From Boesenbergia rotunda (lineage: Eukaryota; Streptophyta; Magnoliopsida; Zingiberales; Zingiberaceae): 64,000 nt of DNA. A program made the position numbers and the translations under genes. This document shows positions 32,830 to 45,184 of this stretch, piece after piece (the stretch's first letter is position 1; each line of letters begins with the position of its first letter). The notes below the pieces were generated by a model, which was given only the letters and a program-made list of their open reading frames with translations, was not told the origin of the DNA and did no database searches. The stretch spans positions 55,612 through 119,611 of the forward strand of contig JAGFNQ010002613.1 in NCBI GenBank assembly GCA_024364735.1, written 5' to 3'.

Positions 32830-34164
32830 TGTTGGTGCAGAAATACACCTAAGTCAAACCTGTGTTTTGATAATAGCAACATAGGTCAAAAGTTAAGTCT
32901 TTCTTGTTTTCTAACAAGTTAATCTAGTGTGCAGTAAAAAGCCCTAGCGAAGGACTGCTAGGCACTGTCGAAGGACTGCCAGCACCAAAAGCCCTAGCGA
33001 AGGACTGCTAGGCACTGGCGAAGGACTGTCAGCACCAAAAGCCCTAGCGAAGGACTGCTAGGCACTGGCGAAGGACTGCTAGGCAACTGGCGAAGGACTG
33101 CCAGTTCACAAGACCTGACAAAGGACCATCAGGCAAAAGTCCAACCAAAGGAGCGGTTGGCATCAGGTAAACTCTCCCGAGTGGAGTAGGTGAGGACGCG
33201 TTCCCCGTCGAGGGAACAGTAGGCGTCGGTTCGACCTAGGGCTCCATTTTGGAGACCAAAGTCAGAACCAAGACAGCTAAGGCTGTATAAAATAATAATT
33301 AATTGTTTATTATGTTTTGGACTAACCCTTGATGCAGGACCGAAGGAACGTGTGTCTGCAACTCAGAGAGCCTCAAAGGAGTGAGGCAACAGCTGAGTAA
33401 GGCACCCTGAGTGTCCAGGGCGCCCTCAAGGTGAACCAGAACCAAGCGAAGCAAAATGGGCTTCGGCTGCTTACTGGGCAAGGCGCCCTCAGCAGCCAGG
33501 GCGCCCTCAGCGCCGAAGGCGCCCTCAGGAACCAAGGCGCTTCGCGCCTAAGCCAGCAAAGGCGATCAACTCTATCCAGCCGAGAAGACCGGGTCAACCA
33601 AGGCGCCCTCAGCGACCAGGGCACCCCAGAGGTCAAACCTCATCCCTATTCCGGTGGGATAACGCTTGACCGAGCGAAGCACGGATCGGATGGCACGTGG
33701 CAGGGCGCCCCCGACGTCCAGGGCGCCCTAGGTGCTATAAATAGCACCCCTCGACCCCAAGCTTCATAACAACTTCGTTCCAACGCTTCCATACTCTTCT
33801 GTGCTCACGCCCTGCTCCGGAAACTGCCCAACTCGAGCCGACGACGTCCCGCTGCTCCGGAAAGTCAACCTACAACCGGACGTCGATAAAAGAAGAGTTT
33901 CAATTTTTTATTTACAGTTTACGTTGCTATACTTGTAATCTCTTTTTTGTAAACTGAATTTGCGCTCATATAGAATTGCCCAAAGTAAACGATCAACGAT
34001 CGTGGGCCTTGGAGTAGGAGTCGACACAGGCTCCGAACCAAGTAAAAATCTCTGTGTCCTTTGTGTTGGTTTTTGTTTAATTCCGCTGCGTACGTACTCT
34101 TTAATAAAATCTGAAAGTTTTCCGATATTCACCCCCCCCCTCTATCGGGCTCCTCGATCCAACA
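32830..34164 (+). repeat. 3' LTR of element II
   Basis: It begins TGTTGGTGCAGAAATAC and ends CTCCTCGATCCAACA. It is almost identical to the 5' LTR; differences are a rearranged 50-bp repeat block, a shorter GGGCGCCC array and a clean TATAAATA at 33,736 inside the inverted repeat GGTGCTAT..ATAGCACC. Confidence 0.9.
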
Positions 34165-35104
34165 CTAACTCTTAATCCCATTGATAATTTATCAATTTTG
34201 AACCAATCAGGGAGTTTGCTGATCAGAATTGATCTGATCGGTCACTGAACCGATCAGAGGGATCCCTGATCGGTCTGGTGATCGATCAGGGTGAGTCCTG
34301 ATCGGCCGGTGGACCGATCTGGTTCGACACAGAAAGTTTTCTGAAACTTATCAGTTTCAGAAATAGGTTTGTTTCAACTCTAAACCCTAATATAATCAGA
34401 TTTAACCCCTAACAGAGTTCCATTAAACAACATTCATTTCCCTTAACCAAGATAAACAACATGATTTGTGTCCCTTAACTAAACCTTATTCCACATGAAG
34501 AATTAAGAGTTTCTATGAAGAGAAACAAAACATGTTTGTATCAATTTCAATGAATGATCAATTATGTTCCACTTTTGATCAGTTTGTATCAGTGTGTACA
34601 TACTTTTGATAATCTAATTTAGTACATAGTCCTAATCTCAATTATTAGCAACAACTTACAACTTTTCTTTTTCTAAATGAGCTAAAGGTTAAACATGGCA
34701 TATATAGCAACAGCTGATGAAAATGCATCCAATCCTTAGCTATACTATTCATGATCTCAACCATTCAATTTTCAAACAAAAATTTACCAACCATGGACAC
34801 CAGAAGTAATGAACGTGTATTGCTAGTTGGTATAGATGAACTAGACAGTTTCTTCTTTGTTTTGAAAGATACTAAAGTAGATTATACTTATGCATGATTA
34901 AGTACTTTGACACATGGATTCCATAAAAATCACTAGCCAAAGGATTACATTGTTATAAGAACTAAAATGATGGAGATCAAATTATCTAATTTGAATTTTC
35001 CATAACTAATCATGTGGATAACAATTTTTCCTGACCATGGATTTGGAGCACCCATTATCAACAACCCATGTTGATAGATGCTCCCCCTCAAATAATGCTT
35101 ATAC
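34165..35104 (-). mobile_element. 3' non-coding remains of element III, pol deleted
   Basis: Reading the minus strand from gag, a protease-like segment (GGGTGCTCCAAATCCATGG near 35,045, where DSG has become DNG) is followed by unrecognised AT-rich sequence. A GATCGGTC array follows at 34,218-34,325, then the abrupt start of element II's 3' LTR. Integrase, RT and RNase H are not seen, so about 3 kb is missing. Confidence 0.55.
34218..34325. promoter_or_regulatory. GATCGGTC palindrome array of element III
   Basis: Three to four pairs (GATCGGTCACTGAACCGATC, GATCGGTCTGGTGATCGATC and GATCGGCCGGTGGACCGATC). It lies downstream of the element III gag on the minus strand, the position of the accessory-ORF promoter in element I. 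Any ORF beyond it was cut off at 34,164. Confidence 0.6.
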
Positions 35105-36403
35105 AATTCTAAATATAGATATTTTGGGTACCCAAATTTTGGAACCTAAAGCATCTACAATGTAAGACTTTGGCACCCATGCCTTAGTCATTTTCTTCCT
35201 AACCTTTTGAACCCTAGAATCATTTTATGATCTAAATTGGGTTCTTGACATTAATGATATGACACTAGGTTTTTTAGGTTGATAACCCAAACCAACCTTA
35301 TTGTAGACTGCTCTTTGAGAGTTAAGAACCATATCTAGGGTTTTTGAGCCAATTGAAAATTTCTCAAGAATATTCTTAAGATTTTCAATTTCACTCCTCA
35401 AAATCTTGTTTTCATCCTTAAGGGTCTTAACATGTAAGTCATCATTAGCATGATCCTTAGGTGTCTTCAATTGTTCTATTTCCAATTTCAATAATTTAAT
35501 TTTGTTCTTAGATTTCTTAAGTAGACTAGTTAAGCATGCGATGGTTCTATAGCACTTATCCAACTCGGGAGAGATTACCTCTTTATCATCTGAAGATAAT
35601 GAAAGCGCGGTTGAGGAGCTACTCGATTCGTCACTACTTTCTTCATTAGAGTCCTCTATTGCCATGAAAGCCATGTGACAGTAACTTTTCTCCTCCTCCT
35701 TTTCCTTCTTCTTCTCCTTCTTCTTCCTTAGGTCACCTGCCACAAATGGAATTCCCTTCTCCCTTGGGCTTTGGTTAGAGATCTCGTGTAGTTTCATTTC
35801 ACAGAATAGATCTTCTAACTTAACAAAGGAAAGATCCTTGGAAACCTTGTAAGCATCCACCATGGATGACCACAAGACATTCCTAGGAAAAGCTTTGAGG
35901 ATATACCTGATAAGGTCTCGGTTCTCTACCTTCTCATTGATGGAATGTAAACCATTGAAGATTTCCTTGAACCGACCATGAAGTATACTTACCGTTTCAT
36001 TTTCTTCCATCGTCAATTTCTGGATTTGGCTGAGAAGGAGGTCTTTCTTGGCTCTCCGGGTATCTTGAGTTCCTTCATGGAGCTCAATGTTTTTGTTCCA
36101 AAGGTCTTTAGCAGAGGTGAAGGGGCCAACCTTGATTAGCTGCTCTTTGGTCATTCCACATTGCAAGGTGACAACAGCTTTGGCATCGGCTTCCCCCTTT
36201 CTGATTTGCTCAGCCGACCACCTTGAAAACTCAAGCTCTTTTCCTTCAGTATCTTTAGGAGGGGAAAACCCCTCCTTAACAGTAAACCACATACTTATAT
36301 TGGTCTTGAAATAAAACTCCATCCTTGACCTCTAGTATGAAACATCGGTTCCATCCAAGAATGGAGGTCTGTTTGTACTGAACCCTTCTCCTCTCATCGT
36401 CAT
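35105..36403 (-). pseudogene. Sirevirus gag of element III, two premature stops
   Basis: Translation would start at 36,403 (MTMRGEGFSTNRPPF). A TAG at 36,332-36,334 interrupts the conserved FS/VSYW position. The main open part, 36,322-35,228, reads MEFYFKTNISMWF, QCGMTKEQLIKVGPFTSAKD, VENRDLIRYILKAFPRN, then an acidic DSNEESSDESSSS tail and a coiled coil (LEIEQLK, IENLKNILEKFS). It ends at a stop (35,225-35,227), beyond which AWVPKS and IWVPK are still readable to about 35,110. The CCHC zinc knuckle found in element II is absent between KKKEKKKEKEEE and the acidic tail, so it is probably deleted. Confidence 0.85.
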
Positions 36404-36446
36404 CTTGTTGACTCTCGGATGTTAAGCCATTTGAACAAAGCCCCAA

Positions 36447-36458
36447 GCTCTGATACCA
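36447..36458 (-). other. primer binding site of element III
   Basis: GCTCTGATACCA on the plus strand is TGGTATCAGAGC on the minus strand, two bases from the LTR end at 36,461. It fixes the element's direction as minus. Confidence 0.9.
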
Positions 36459-37454
36459 CTTGTTGGTGCTTGGATGGCTATAGAGGGGGAGGGGGGTGAA
36501 TGTAGCCAGACACCAAATCGTTTGAACTTTTAGGTTTTCTGCGCTTGAAGGTTAGCAACAGCGGAAGCAAACAAGTAGAAAACAGAGATGCAGAAATCAA
36601 AGAACAAACCAAAACTCTAACACGAGGATATACAAGGTTCGGGGATAACTTGCCCCTACTCCTTGGCATGCCCGTAAGGTGGGCGATCCCTTGATCGTCG
36701 GCAGATCAAGCCCCGGAAATCCGGATATCAAACCTCCTTCTCGGTGGAGAAACCTCTCCACAATAAGTCTCCACAGATATATATGAAGTGAAAGCACAGA
36801 GATAAAAACAGACTTACATAGCACAAGGAGAAACGTCTACAAAGCAATACTCACAACCCAGCACAACCTCGGCAAGAGCCTTCACTCAGCTCTCCCTTGT
36901 CTACTTGTTGATCGCCTCACAACGTTCTCCACTGGCTCAAATTGCAGATCCAACAGATCGCTCAAGGTGTATGCAATATCAGAGTGTTGACGCTTCAAAG
37001 AGATCAGAGATTGGCACAAGTGATTAACTTCACTAATGCCTCTTTGCTAGCTAACACTTAAGCCTCTACCCATCGTCACCCATCTCCAGGTCGCAGGCGC
37101 GCCTCTGCAGCTCACCAGCTACTCACCAACCCGTCTGCAACAGCCTCAGCTACTCCTGACCTCTTCTGGGCATCCTGAACTCTCTTCAGCCAAGCCCAGA
37201 TCAGCTCGTCAGCTTCCCAGCCATTGCTAGCCCGCGCCAGACGTCCGTTGTGGCCTAAGAAATGAAAACAGCCAAACCTGACCCATGGAAAGTCCCCAGT
37301 TGACCTCCTCCATTGTTTGAATCATCCCTGTATTACCTGCACACTTAGCAGACGTTTAGCAAATGAAGTCAAACGTGAATCAGTAATAGCAGAGAAAATC
37401 AGAGCGAAATCAGAACGCTATCAGAAGTCTGACAGCGGATTTGAATTAAAGTTA

Positions 37455-37990
37455 CAGCTACTGATCGGCCCACAGACCGATCAGAGAGGACCCTGATCGG
37501 TCACCAGACCGATCAGGGTAAGCCCTGAACGATCAGGCTCCAGCCTGATCGATCCACAGTGAGAAACCAGCGATCGCGGACTTCTTGTGATCGGTCACAC
37601 TGACCGATCATAGATCGTGGATCGGTCACCGGACCGATCCACAGCATTGCTGGGATTCCCCAGCCTTCGCAGGCCAAATCCCCCTGATCGGTCACCTGAC
37701 CGATCAGGTTGTTCCCTGATCGGTCTGGTGACCGATCAGGTCACTCCCTAACCGATCAGGAGCCATCCTGATCGGTCAAGGTGAGAAACTTCACAACAAT
37801 TTGATCGGTCATGAGGACTGATCAAGGTTCTCTGATCGTTCACCAGAACGATCTGAAGCCGCACAGAAGCCGAACCAAATGCTTCTATTCTCTCCCTAAT
37901 CGGTCATCAGACCGATCAGACTCTCCTGGATCGGTCACCAGACCGATCCACAACAGGGAGTTCGTGCCAACTCCCTGATCGGTCACCAGA
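37455..37990. promoter_or_regulatory. GATCGGTC palindrome array of the element III LTR
   Basis: About ten palindromes. The best copies have 11-bp arms (CCTGATCGGTC and its complement) around a 4-base spacer, for example near 37,493 and 37,683. The spacer is ACCA in most and TGGT in one near 37,718, so the whole site also occurs in the opposite direction. The array lies between the tandem repeats and the transcribed part of the LTR. Confidence 0.8.
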
Positions 37991-38079
37991 CCGATCCAAC
38001 TCCCACAAATTCGACTCTAAGTCCAGAGAACAGCCTCCCTAGCCTTCTCTGACTCGTGCTCAGTCCCCCGGACCAAGAC

Positions 38080-38330
38080 TCCGTGCCCAGCTTCACTCAC
38101 TGGGACTACATTCAACCTAGCTTCACTCGCTAGGATCTGGCTTCACTCACCGGGACCCGGCTTCACTCACCAGGATTTCATTCAACCTAGCTTCACTCAC
38201 TAGGACCTGGCTTCACTCACCAGGGTTTCGGTCACCCGGCTTCACTCACCAGGACCTGGCTTCACTCACCGGGGTTTCCTTCACCTGGCTTCACTCACCA
38301 GGACCCGGCTTCACTCACTGGGATTTCGTG
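38080..38330. repeat. tandem CTTCACTCACCAGGACC repeat
   Basis: Ten or more copies of a 17-30-bp unit built on GGCTTCACTCACCAGGACC. It sits inside the 5' third of the element III LTR. Confidence 0.75.
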
Positions 38331-38424
38331 CCCAGTCCACGACTAGGACTTAATCTGAATTCACTCAACCAAACATAAATCGGTGTTAACACCAAAACAA
38401 CAATCGGGCCAGACTGCATCAACA

Positions 38425-39779
38425 ATAGATATATAAGATATTGAATAACAAAAGCACCCAACAATGCAAAATTAAAATAAGGAAAGAAATACAGAAATAA
38501 AAGCAGGAAAATGGAAAAGCAAGCTATACACAAAAATAAAGAAAAAAATGTCTAGACTAGCTAAATTACTTATCGATTAATGTTAATGCAAATAGTCTCC
38601 AGCAACGGTATAAAAATTTGATGTTAGATCTACAAGTATACAGAAATGTCATCAAGTAATAAAAATATCTATCCATAGGGATTTTTGATTAAGTACTAGT
38701 TCAGTTTACAAAAAAGCTATCTAGATTATCGTAGAGTCGTTTGAGAGCTTGTTAACGAAGAGAGAGAGAGGGAGAGAGAGGGAATTGATCTTTGGGGAAG
38801 GTTGGAAAGAGTGAAATCTAGGATTTTGATTTCGCTACAATACTAGTTGATGCCCTATGGGTTATTCATATCTTAATCTCGATGTCTATGTTCTTATAAA
38901 GATCCTAACTAGGTACCGGTATTAACCCTATAGAAGAACACCGGAATGCTACCCCCGTGGGCATCTAATACTATTAAGTAGAGTATGTAACTAAAAAGTC
39001 TAGTTAAAGGTAGCCTTGTCACGAAGGGTCCCTGCCCATACATCTCTAGATTACACTAAACACTTCCTAATATGGGATAAGGAGAAACCCATTAAATAGT
39101 GTTAGCTAATCTTTTGCAAAGGATTGACCTCCATTTCGAGACAATGTTCGAGATGTCTGGTTAAAGGTAGCCTTTGTCATTAAGGTTCCCCGGTTATACG
39201 ATCTCGAACTTTTCATCTACGTGGTGGCCAAACCCTCACAACTATATGTATTTACCATTCACACATTTTATCAAATATATACAAGGTACAATATATATAG
39301 AACAAGAGAATAAACATCTCATTTAATAAGGAAATACACAAATTCGTAGTTTATACATCAACATCACATAATAGCTACTTCCTACAACCTATATTGGAGA
39401 CACTATTTCATTATAAGGGAGATATAAATAAGAAGACAAGGAATAAATCATCCATAACTCAAAACATAAAGAGAAGAAGAAGAGAATGCTTATCGATGTG
39501 TCGCCGGTCTTCCTGAAGGATCTCCTTGCTCCGGAGGTGGACGGATTGTTGATGGAGGCGAAGATGGTGGCTCTAGGATCTCCTTTAGAGGGGAGAACCC
39601 TTCCCTAAGGCAAAGGGGTTAAACCCAAGCCAAAGATGAGTCAAAAGGGGAGAAAAGCCCCTTTTATAGGTAGCGAACACGCCTGGAGGCACAACCATGA
39701 GATTTTGCACGGCCAAAATGGCACAACCGTATGTTTTTGTACTGCTCAACCATGCTCCACATGACCAAAATGGTATGGT
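38425..39779. mobile_element. non-coding retroelement remains, left part
   Basis: Contains CTCCAGCAACGGTATAAAAATTTG, then CTACAAGTATACAG and CTATCCATAGGG, close to the widespread plant repeat phrase 'cccggcaacggcgccaaaaa...caagtatac', usually part of a Ty3/gypsy element. No coding sequence is seen. It resumes at 41,459 after a solo LTR. The assignment is tentative. Confidence 0.4.
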
Positions 39780-41458
39780 TGTTAGTAGGAGCCCTAGAGC
39801 CAATTATGTGATGATTGACTAAGGGGTCTTTTGTATCATATTCTATCATTAATAAAGGCATGATTGGTTATTATACAAACTTTATACTTGTGTCAAATAA
39901 TTAAGTATAATAATGTCTTTGGGTAGTAGGTTCTTATCTACATCATATTGATTGGTTGAATCGATAGTGAGATGATGTAGAGAATACTATACTAAATCAT
40001 TCTTAGTCAAACATTAATAATTCAAGGACAATATTAATGCATGAAGACTAGCATGTAGGTTAATTGATGACTTGAGCTCACAAGTCATGGATATGTGATA
40101 TCAAGTTGACACATGGGTATACATTAGAGAATGTGTACTGAATTGACCCCACCATGAGAAAGTTTCATAGATTGTCATATGAGTGTCATAAACTTTCTCA
40201 TGTGACTATTAGTATGAATAGTCCTTAGACCTGAAGTCACTACGGTTCCCTACATAAGGAGTTATGTACTTTGGTATTGTCAAACGTCACCCGTAACAAG
40301 GTGGACTATAAAGGCGATCACTGGGTATATAATAAATTATGCAGAGGGATGTGAGTGATGTAGATGAGATCTATCCCTCCCATATGACGGGAGTGATATC
40401 TGTGGGTCCCTTGATCGAGTAAGACTACTAAAACGTATGGTCATGCTCAAATGAGTCAGTATGAGATATTGAGCTCATTTATTTGAGTGAGTCTAATCGG
40501 GGATCAAGAAACACAAAGATTGATCGAGGATAATACGGTCTATGCCTCATTAGTCAATCTAGATATCAAGGATGAAAGGACAAGGTCATACATGTTCATA
40601 GTCACGGAGGTTAAGTCGGATCTCGACTTTTCTTGTTACTTGGGTAGCAATGATGCATTGCTAGATGCCACTCATCACTTATGTGTCTAAAGCAATTTAG
40701 GCACATTGCCAACGTGACGAGAATCTATTGGGTCACACACTAAGGACACGATGCTTCGGGAGACCTGGTCGGAGCTCGAGTCAGGAGCTCGGGAGACCTG
40801 GTCGGGATCTCAAGTCAGGAGCTCGGGAGACTTGGTCGGGAGCTCGGGTTGGGAACTCGAGAGACTTGGTCGGGAGCTTGGGAGCCCTGGTCGAGAACTT
40901 ATGAGATATTAATTCATTAAAGTGTTTAATGAATTAATAATAAAGGAAAAGGGAAATGTCTCTCTTCATTAAATGAAGAGAAGTTGAAGAGTCACATGAG
41001 AAGATATGCTCTTTATTAGCTTTAATGAAGGGAAGCTAAAGAGACAAAAGTCTCTTCATATTCATGGGATGAGTATAAAAGAGGTTCTAGTCATGTTGGA
41101 TGATATAGTTTTTCCCTTCTTCCCTTCCTCTCTTCCTTCTCTTCTCCCTCTTGGCCGAAACCCTTTCTTTGGGGTTCTTGGTGCTTCCGCGAACTACCTC
41201 AAGTTGCTAGCACAACTAAGGTAGTTCTTCCTGAAGTTGAGAGATCGTGTTCGTGTGGATACGCATAGAGGCACAGACGCTTGAACGTGCAAGAGATCCG
41301 ACGGCACTTGGACGAGCAGGATAAACGTAAGGGCACGCTCCAAAGGTATACACTTTAGATAGAAGATGAATTTCGTACGAGTTTTCTTTCGCATGGATTG
41401 CTCGAGGGATCTTGTTCCCACTGTGTTTTCGTGTTTATGTCGCCGGGAGATCCCTAAA
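39780..41458 (+). mobile_element. solo LTR, copia, 1,679 bp
   Basis: It starts TGTTAGTAGGAGCCC and ends GATCCCTAAA (decayed from CTACA). It is collinear with the 3' LTR at 22,764-24,430. Flanks ATGGT (39,775-39,779) and ATGGC (41,459-41,463) form a target duplication with one mismatch. TATAAAAG at about 41,076 is its core promoter. A GA-rich tandem (GGGAGACCTGGTCGGGAGCTC) at about 40,758-40,890 is absent from the other copy. Confidence 0.8.
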
Positions 41459-42560
41459 ATGGCTGTGTGAAATCACATGGTCGGGGGCGGGTATGCCCTA
41501 AAAATTAAGACACGTCATGTCTCCCCTTTTTGGATGTCAAGACATCATTTTCTCAGGTTAATGTCAACAAAGTAGTAGATCTCGAAGTTGTCTTTAATTT
41601 TCATGTAGAGATTATCCCAAAATTTCAACCAAGTAAAAAGTTATGACTATTTTACTTTCGGTGTGCAACCTGATCGAAGGTACGACCATGTCATTTGACA
41701 CGACTGTTCACACGGTCGTGTGACACGGCTATATGAGTCGTATCTCCCCTTTTTCTACCTCAAGATGATATTTTCATGAGTTTATGTTGTTTGGAAGGTT
41801 GTAGATCTTGAAGTTCTCTTCAATTTTTATGTAGAGAACATCACTAGATTCTAACCAAGCAATATGTTATTGCCATTTTAAAATTAGTCTGCAGTTCAGT
41901 TTGGGTGTGCCACTTCACACGGCTATGTCTAGGGGTGGCATGGTCGTGTGGCTCCTTTTGACACAGCTAGATGTTGTTTTTATGAGCTAAGGTATGAAAA
42001 AAAGTAATAGATCTTGAAGTTTTCTTCATTTTGGTGGAAAATAGCTTGAAACTCCAACCGAGCAAGAAGTTATGGTCATTTTACTCTTGTTCCGCAATGC
42101 TGTATGAAATTTGACATGGCTTTATGCATGGCCATGCTGTGTAGCATGTTGTAAAAAATGAGAAATCAACATGGCCATGTTCTTTAGCTCGTCCTAGTCA
42201 TGTGGAAGAAATTTGTCCAAAATTTGGCATTATAAACCACCATTTGGTTTGAGGAACATGAGCGCGTCGAGACAATTTCTATGTTAAGCACTAGGAGAGG
42301 CATGACCAATCTGAATTCTCTTCAAACTTGCTCCATTGCTCCATATTTGCTCCGAAAACTCATCCTATCAATGAAAACCAACAATGAGCAATTTTCCGAA
42401 CAAAGATAGTAAACGTAATAAAATCATAGAGAAATAAGGTGCAATAAAGTAGATCATGCTCATGAAATACAAGTAGATGTGTGTCAAATAATGCATAAAA
42501 TTATATATAATCTACGCACATCATGAAGGGAGGATAATTTTGGAAACATTTTCTTTTAAC
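41459..42560. mobile_element. non-coding retroelement remains, right part
   Basis: Repeated phrases occur (GTAGATCTCGAAGTT, GTAGATCTTGAAGTT, AATAGATCTTGAAGTT; CAACCAAGTAAAAAGTTATG; CACACGGTCGTGTG). It ends in CTACGCACATCA near 42,520, which often closes the same plant repeat that begins at about 38,580. No gene. Confidence 0.4.
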
Positions 42561-43017
42561 CCAAAAATAGTCACAAATCACCCATTTTGGCGATAATCTC
42601 ATTCCTAGCTTTGATAACGTTTGCTGATATTACGAGAGTGATTAATTACCTAGGAATCATTTATTACCTAAATTAAATAGGGTTAAACAATATAACATTG
42701 ATTCAATAATCAAAGTTACCAATGATTAAAATTAGGGGAGAGAAGGGTAAATAAAGGGATGGGGAACTTTTAACCTCGTTTGGGAAGGAGTAAGTTAACA
42801 AGGTGAAGAGGACGGAAGGGTAACCTTTAACCTTGGAAGGGGGAAAAGAGGTAAAATTCCTTACACTCTGATTTAGGGTGTAAGGAAGGTGAAGGGGACC
42901 CCAAAAAAAATTTATTACATTTTATCCTTAAGCTACCGACCTCCTCCTAAGCTTCTCTTCCCATGGAGCAACCCCTTCACCGTTCGGACCCATGCATCGC
43001 TTCCTCCTGTTAGTGAT
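42561..43017. mobile_element. left half of a possible gene-capturing DNA transposon
   Basis: It contains AACCTCGTTTGGGAAGGAG and GGGTAACC phrases, echoed in inverted form on the far side of the solo LTR at 45,185-45,830 (TCTCCCAAACAAG, ATCCCAAACAAGGAG, AGGTTAAGGG). The inverted relation is loose. The ends and target duplication could not be fixed. Confidence 0.3.
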
Positions 43018-45184
43018 ATGAGAAAAATGTCCTAAGGCAATCGCCTTATGATTGTAATCATTTATTTTAATAAATGAATATTCACTATTTGAGTATACAT
43101 GTTTATGTATTTGATTGAGATCTTAAACTCATTTACTGAATGTCCGCAATACAATTCATAGCATGAGAGAATTTGTGATGAATTCACAACTAGTGATTAT
43201 CTCTACATGTGCAATTGTGAAGTATTGAAATTGTCCCTAGTCGATGAATTGAAAAATACGGACACTATCAATTCTGTTAAGACTAGCATGGGTTATTCTC
43301 TAATCAGCTGATTCTCACTGGCTGATGACATTGGGATGTTTGGAGATAAACATGAATGCTAGTTAAGGGAACTAGTTCATTGGAGTGACTGGCTGTAAAA
43401 CTTCATATGGTAGTCTATATATAGATATGTCAATGAAGTTCTTACTGCAGCTTAAGTGCGATGTTCCTTTGACTTGCGGTGTTCAAGTCATCTTGGTCAT
43501 GGAGACTTATACTTTGACATCTTAAGCAAGCATCTCCAAGGAGGTGTGGACCCAGGATGATTGGGTATAAGCCGAAGTGCCCGAAGATGTTTGAATAGCC
43601 TACAAAGGATTCACCACTCCTTGCGAGGAGATGTATACCCGAGGCCTATCGTCGGATTGTTACTCGAAGCCTCTGGCCAGAGCATGACATGTTCAGAGTA
43701 TGAATCTCTTAAATACATGAGAGTAATTAGAATCCATAGGACGAGGAAACGTTACTTGGGCTAGGTGTGACGTCGTAGTCAGCCTAGTGGGGACTGACAC
43801 ACATAGACCATGTCCTGAACCAAGTGGGTATAAGATGGTGAAGGGAATGAGGCACGATTCATTATAGCTGCTGAAGGGTTTCAAAATCATTTCTGAGGTC
43901 ACCCGTTGATCTTTCAATTAATTGGGGATCATGATGTACTACTAGGTGCCACTCATGATCGTTCTATAATTAATTAGTTAATTATGGACGGTCAACATAA
44001 ATTGAAAGCCTATTTGGTCACACGCATAACGAGTAATTCGAAGGATTTAAAACAAGTTGAGAATTGGATTCTCCAATCGAGATAGACTATTTTTGGTAAG
44101 TCCAAACAATAGTCAAAACTGAATTTATTTCAGACGCATCGGAAGCATAGAATGGCTAAGTCTTTTAAAGACTTAATGGGTGAATTAAATAAGTTTAATT
44201 CATTAAAGGATTTGATCCAACTGGGGTTAGATGGGCCGGCCAAGAAGGGGGCCTCCTCTCCTCTTGTCATGGCTGGCCACCACCATAAAAGGATAAGGCT
44301 ATTTTGGTTTGTTTTATAAAATAGACCAAAGGTTGGTTTATTTTATAAAAGGTTATATAAATTTTATATATATAAATTTTTATAATGAACCAATGGTTGG
44401 TTTGTTTTATAAATTTTTATATAATGAACCAATGGTTGGTTTGTTTTATAAATTTTATATAATCATGCCAAAAGAAAGAGAGCCTTGATTATGGATTGAT
44501 TGAGAAATTATTCCATAATCAAGAAGAAGAAGCTTGATCATGAGAGCCTTAATTATGGATTGATTGAGAAATTATTCCATAATCAAGGAGAGGTTTGCTT
44601 GGGAATTAAGAAACCTCTCTCTATATAAAGGACCCAAGGGGTGCCATGGAATGGGATCCATCCAAGAATTGCTTGGGCTCTCTCCTCTTCTTCTCTCCCT
44701 CTCTCTTGGCCGGCCATAGGCCTTCCTTCTTTCTTCTTGCCGTGAGCACAAGGAGAAGCATCAAGGCGACGAAGTTCTTCCTTGCGACGATCTTCCTCTT
44801 CGGCCAACCTTGGTGGTGAGTCTTTCGATTTGATTACTCTCTCGGTTTTCGTCGTGTTCACGGAGAATCTAGTAGTTCTCGTGAACACGAAACTCGTGGC
44901 TTAGCGAAGTCATCCCGACGATACACGGCGTGGATACGAATAGAGGCGGAGCTTTCAAGGGACGCTAACGGTTGGATCTCGTCCCTTCTTCCAAGTTACA
45001 CAAGGTAATTCGTAGAGTAATTTCCTTTTCTGTAAAAATTTTATATTACGATTATGTGAGCACATTGCATGCTTAGGATATGTGTTAGAATAATTTGGGA
45101 AATTATTCATGCTTTTGTTTCCACTGCATGTAATTATGTAACAATTACATTACGTGTTCGCGTCGGCTGCACCCAGTCCCAACA
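43018..45184 (+). mobile_element. solo LTR, copia-type, 2,167 bp, perfect target duplication
   Basis: It starts TGTTAGTGATATGAG and ends CAGTCCCAACA. The 5-bp flank CCTCC is identical on both sides (43,013-43,017 and 45,185-45,189). Core promoter CTATATAAAG lies at 44,621-44,630. An AT-rich tandem (AATGAACCAATGGTTGGTTTG) occupies 44,330-44,460, and the phrase TTGATTATGGATTGATTGAG is duplicated at about 44,484 and 44,550. Confidence 0.85.

Larger units (their letters stand above)
26269..34164 (+). mobile_element. element II: Sirevirus-like element with gag and an accessory gene, no pol visible
   Basis: Structure: 5' LTR 26,269-27,604 (1,336 bp), PBS 27,607-27,618, gag 27,831 to about 28,907, N-gap 28,908-29,497, non-coding sequence, internal palindrome promoter 29,890-30,284, spliced accessory ORF 30,397-31,634, long 3' untranslated part, several polypurine tracts, and 3' LTR 32,830-34,164 (1,335 bp). 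The LTRs are nearly identical, so insertion was fairly recent. No protease, integrase or RT is readable; if the gap is truly 590 bases, the element is non-autonomous. Flanks (GGGGG and CTAAC) do not match. Confidence 0.85.
36461..38424 (-). mobile_element. 5' LTR of element III (Sirevirus GATCGGTC family), 1,964 bp
   Basis: On the minus strand it starts TGTTGATGCAGTC and ends CCAAGCACCAACA next to the primer binding site. In order: tandem CTTCACTCACCAGGACC repeats (38,080-38,330), the palindrome array (37,455-37,990), and a conserved 3' third with GGTTCGGGGATAAC, CCTTGGCATGCCCGTAAGG and a C-rich end. It is collinear with the solo LTR at 15,604-17,603. Confidence 0.85.
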
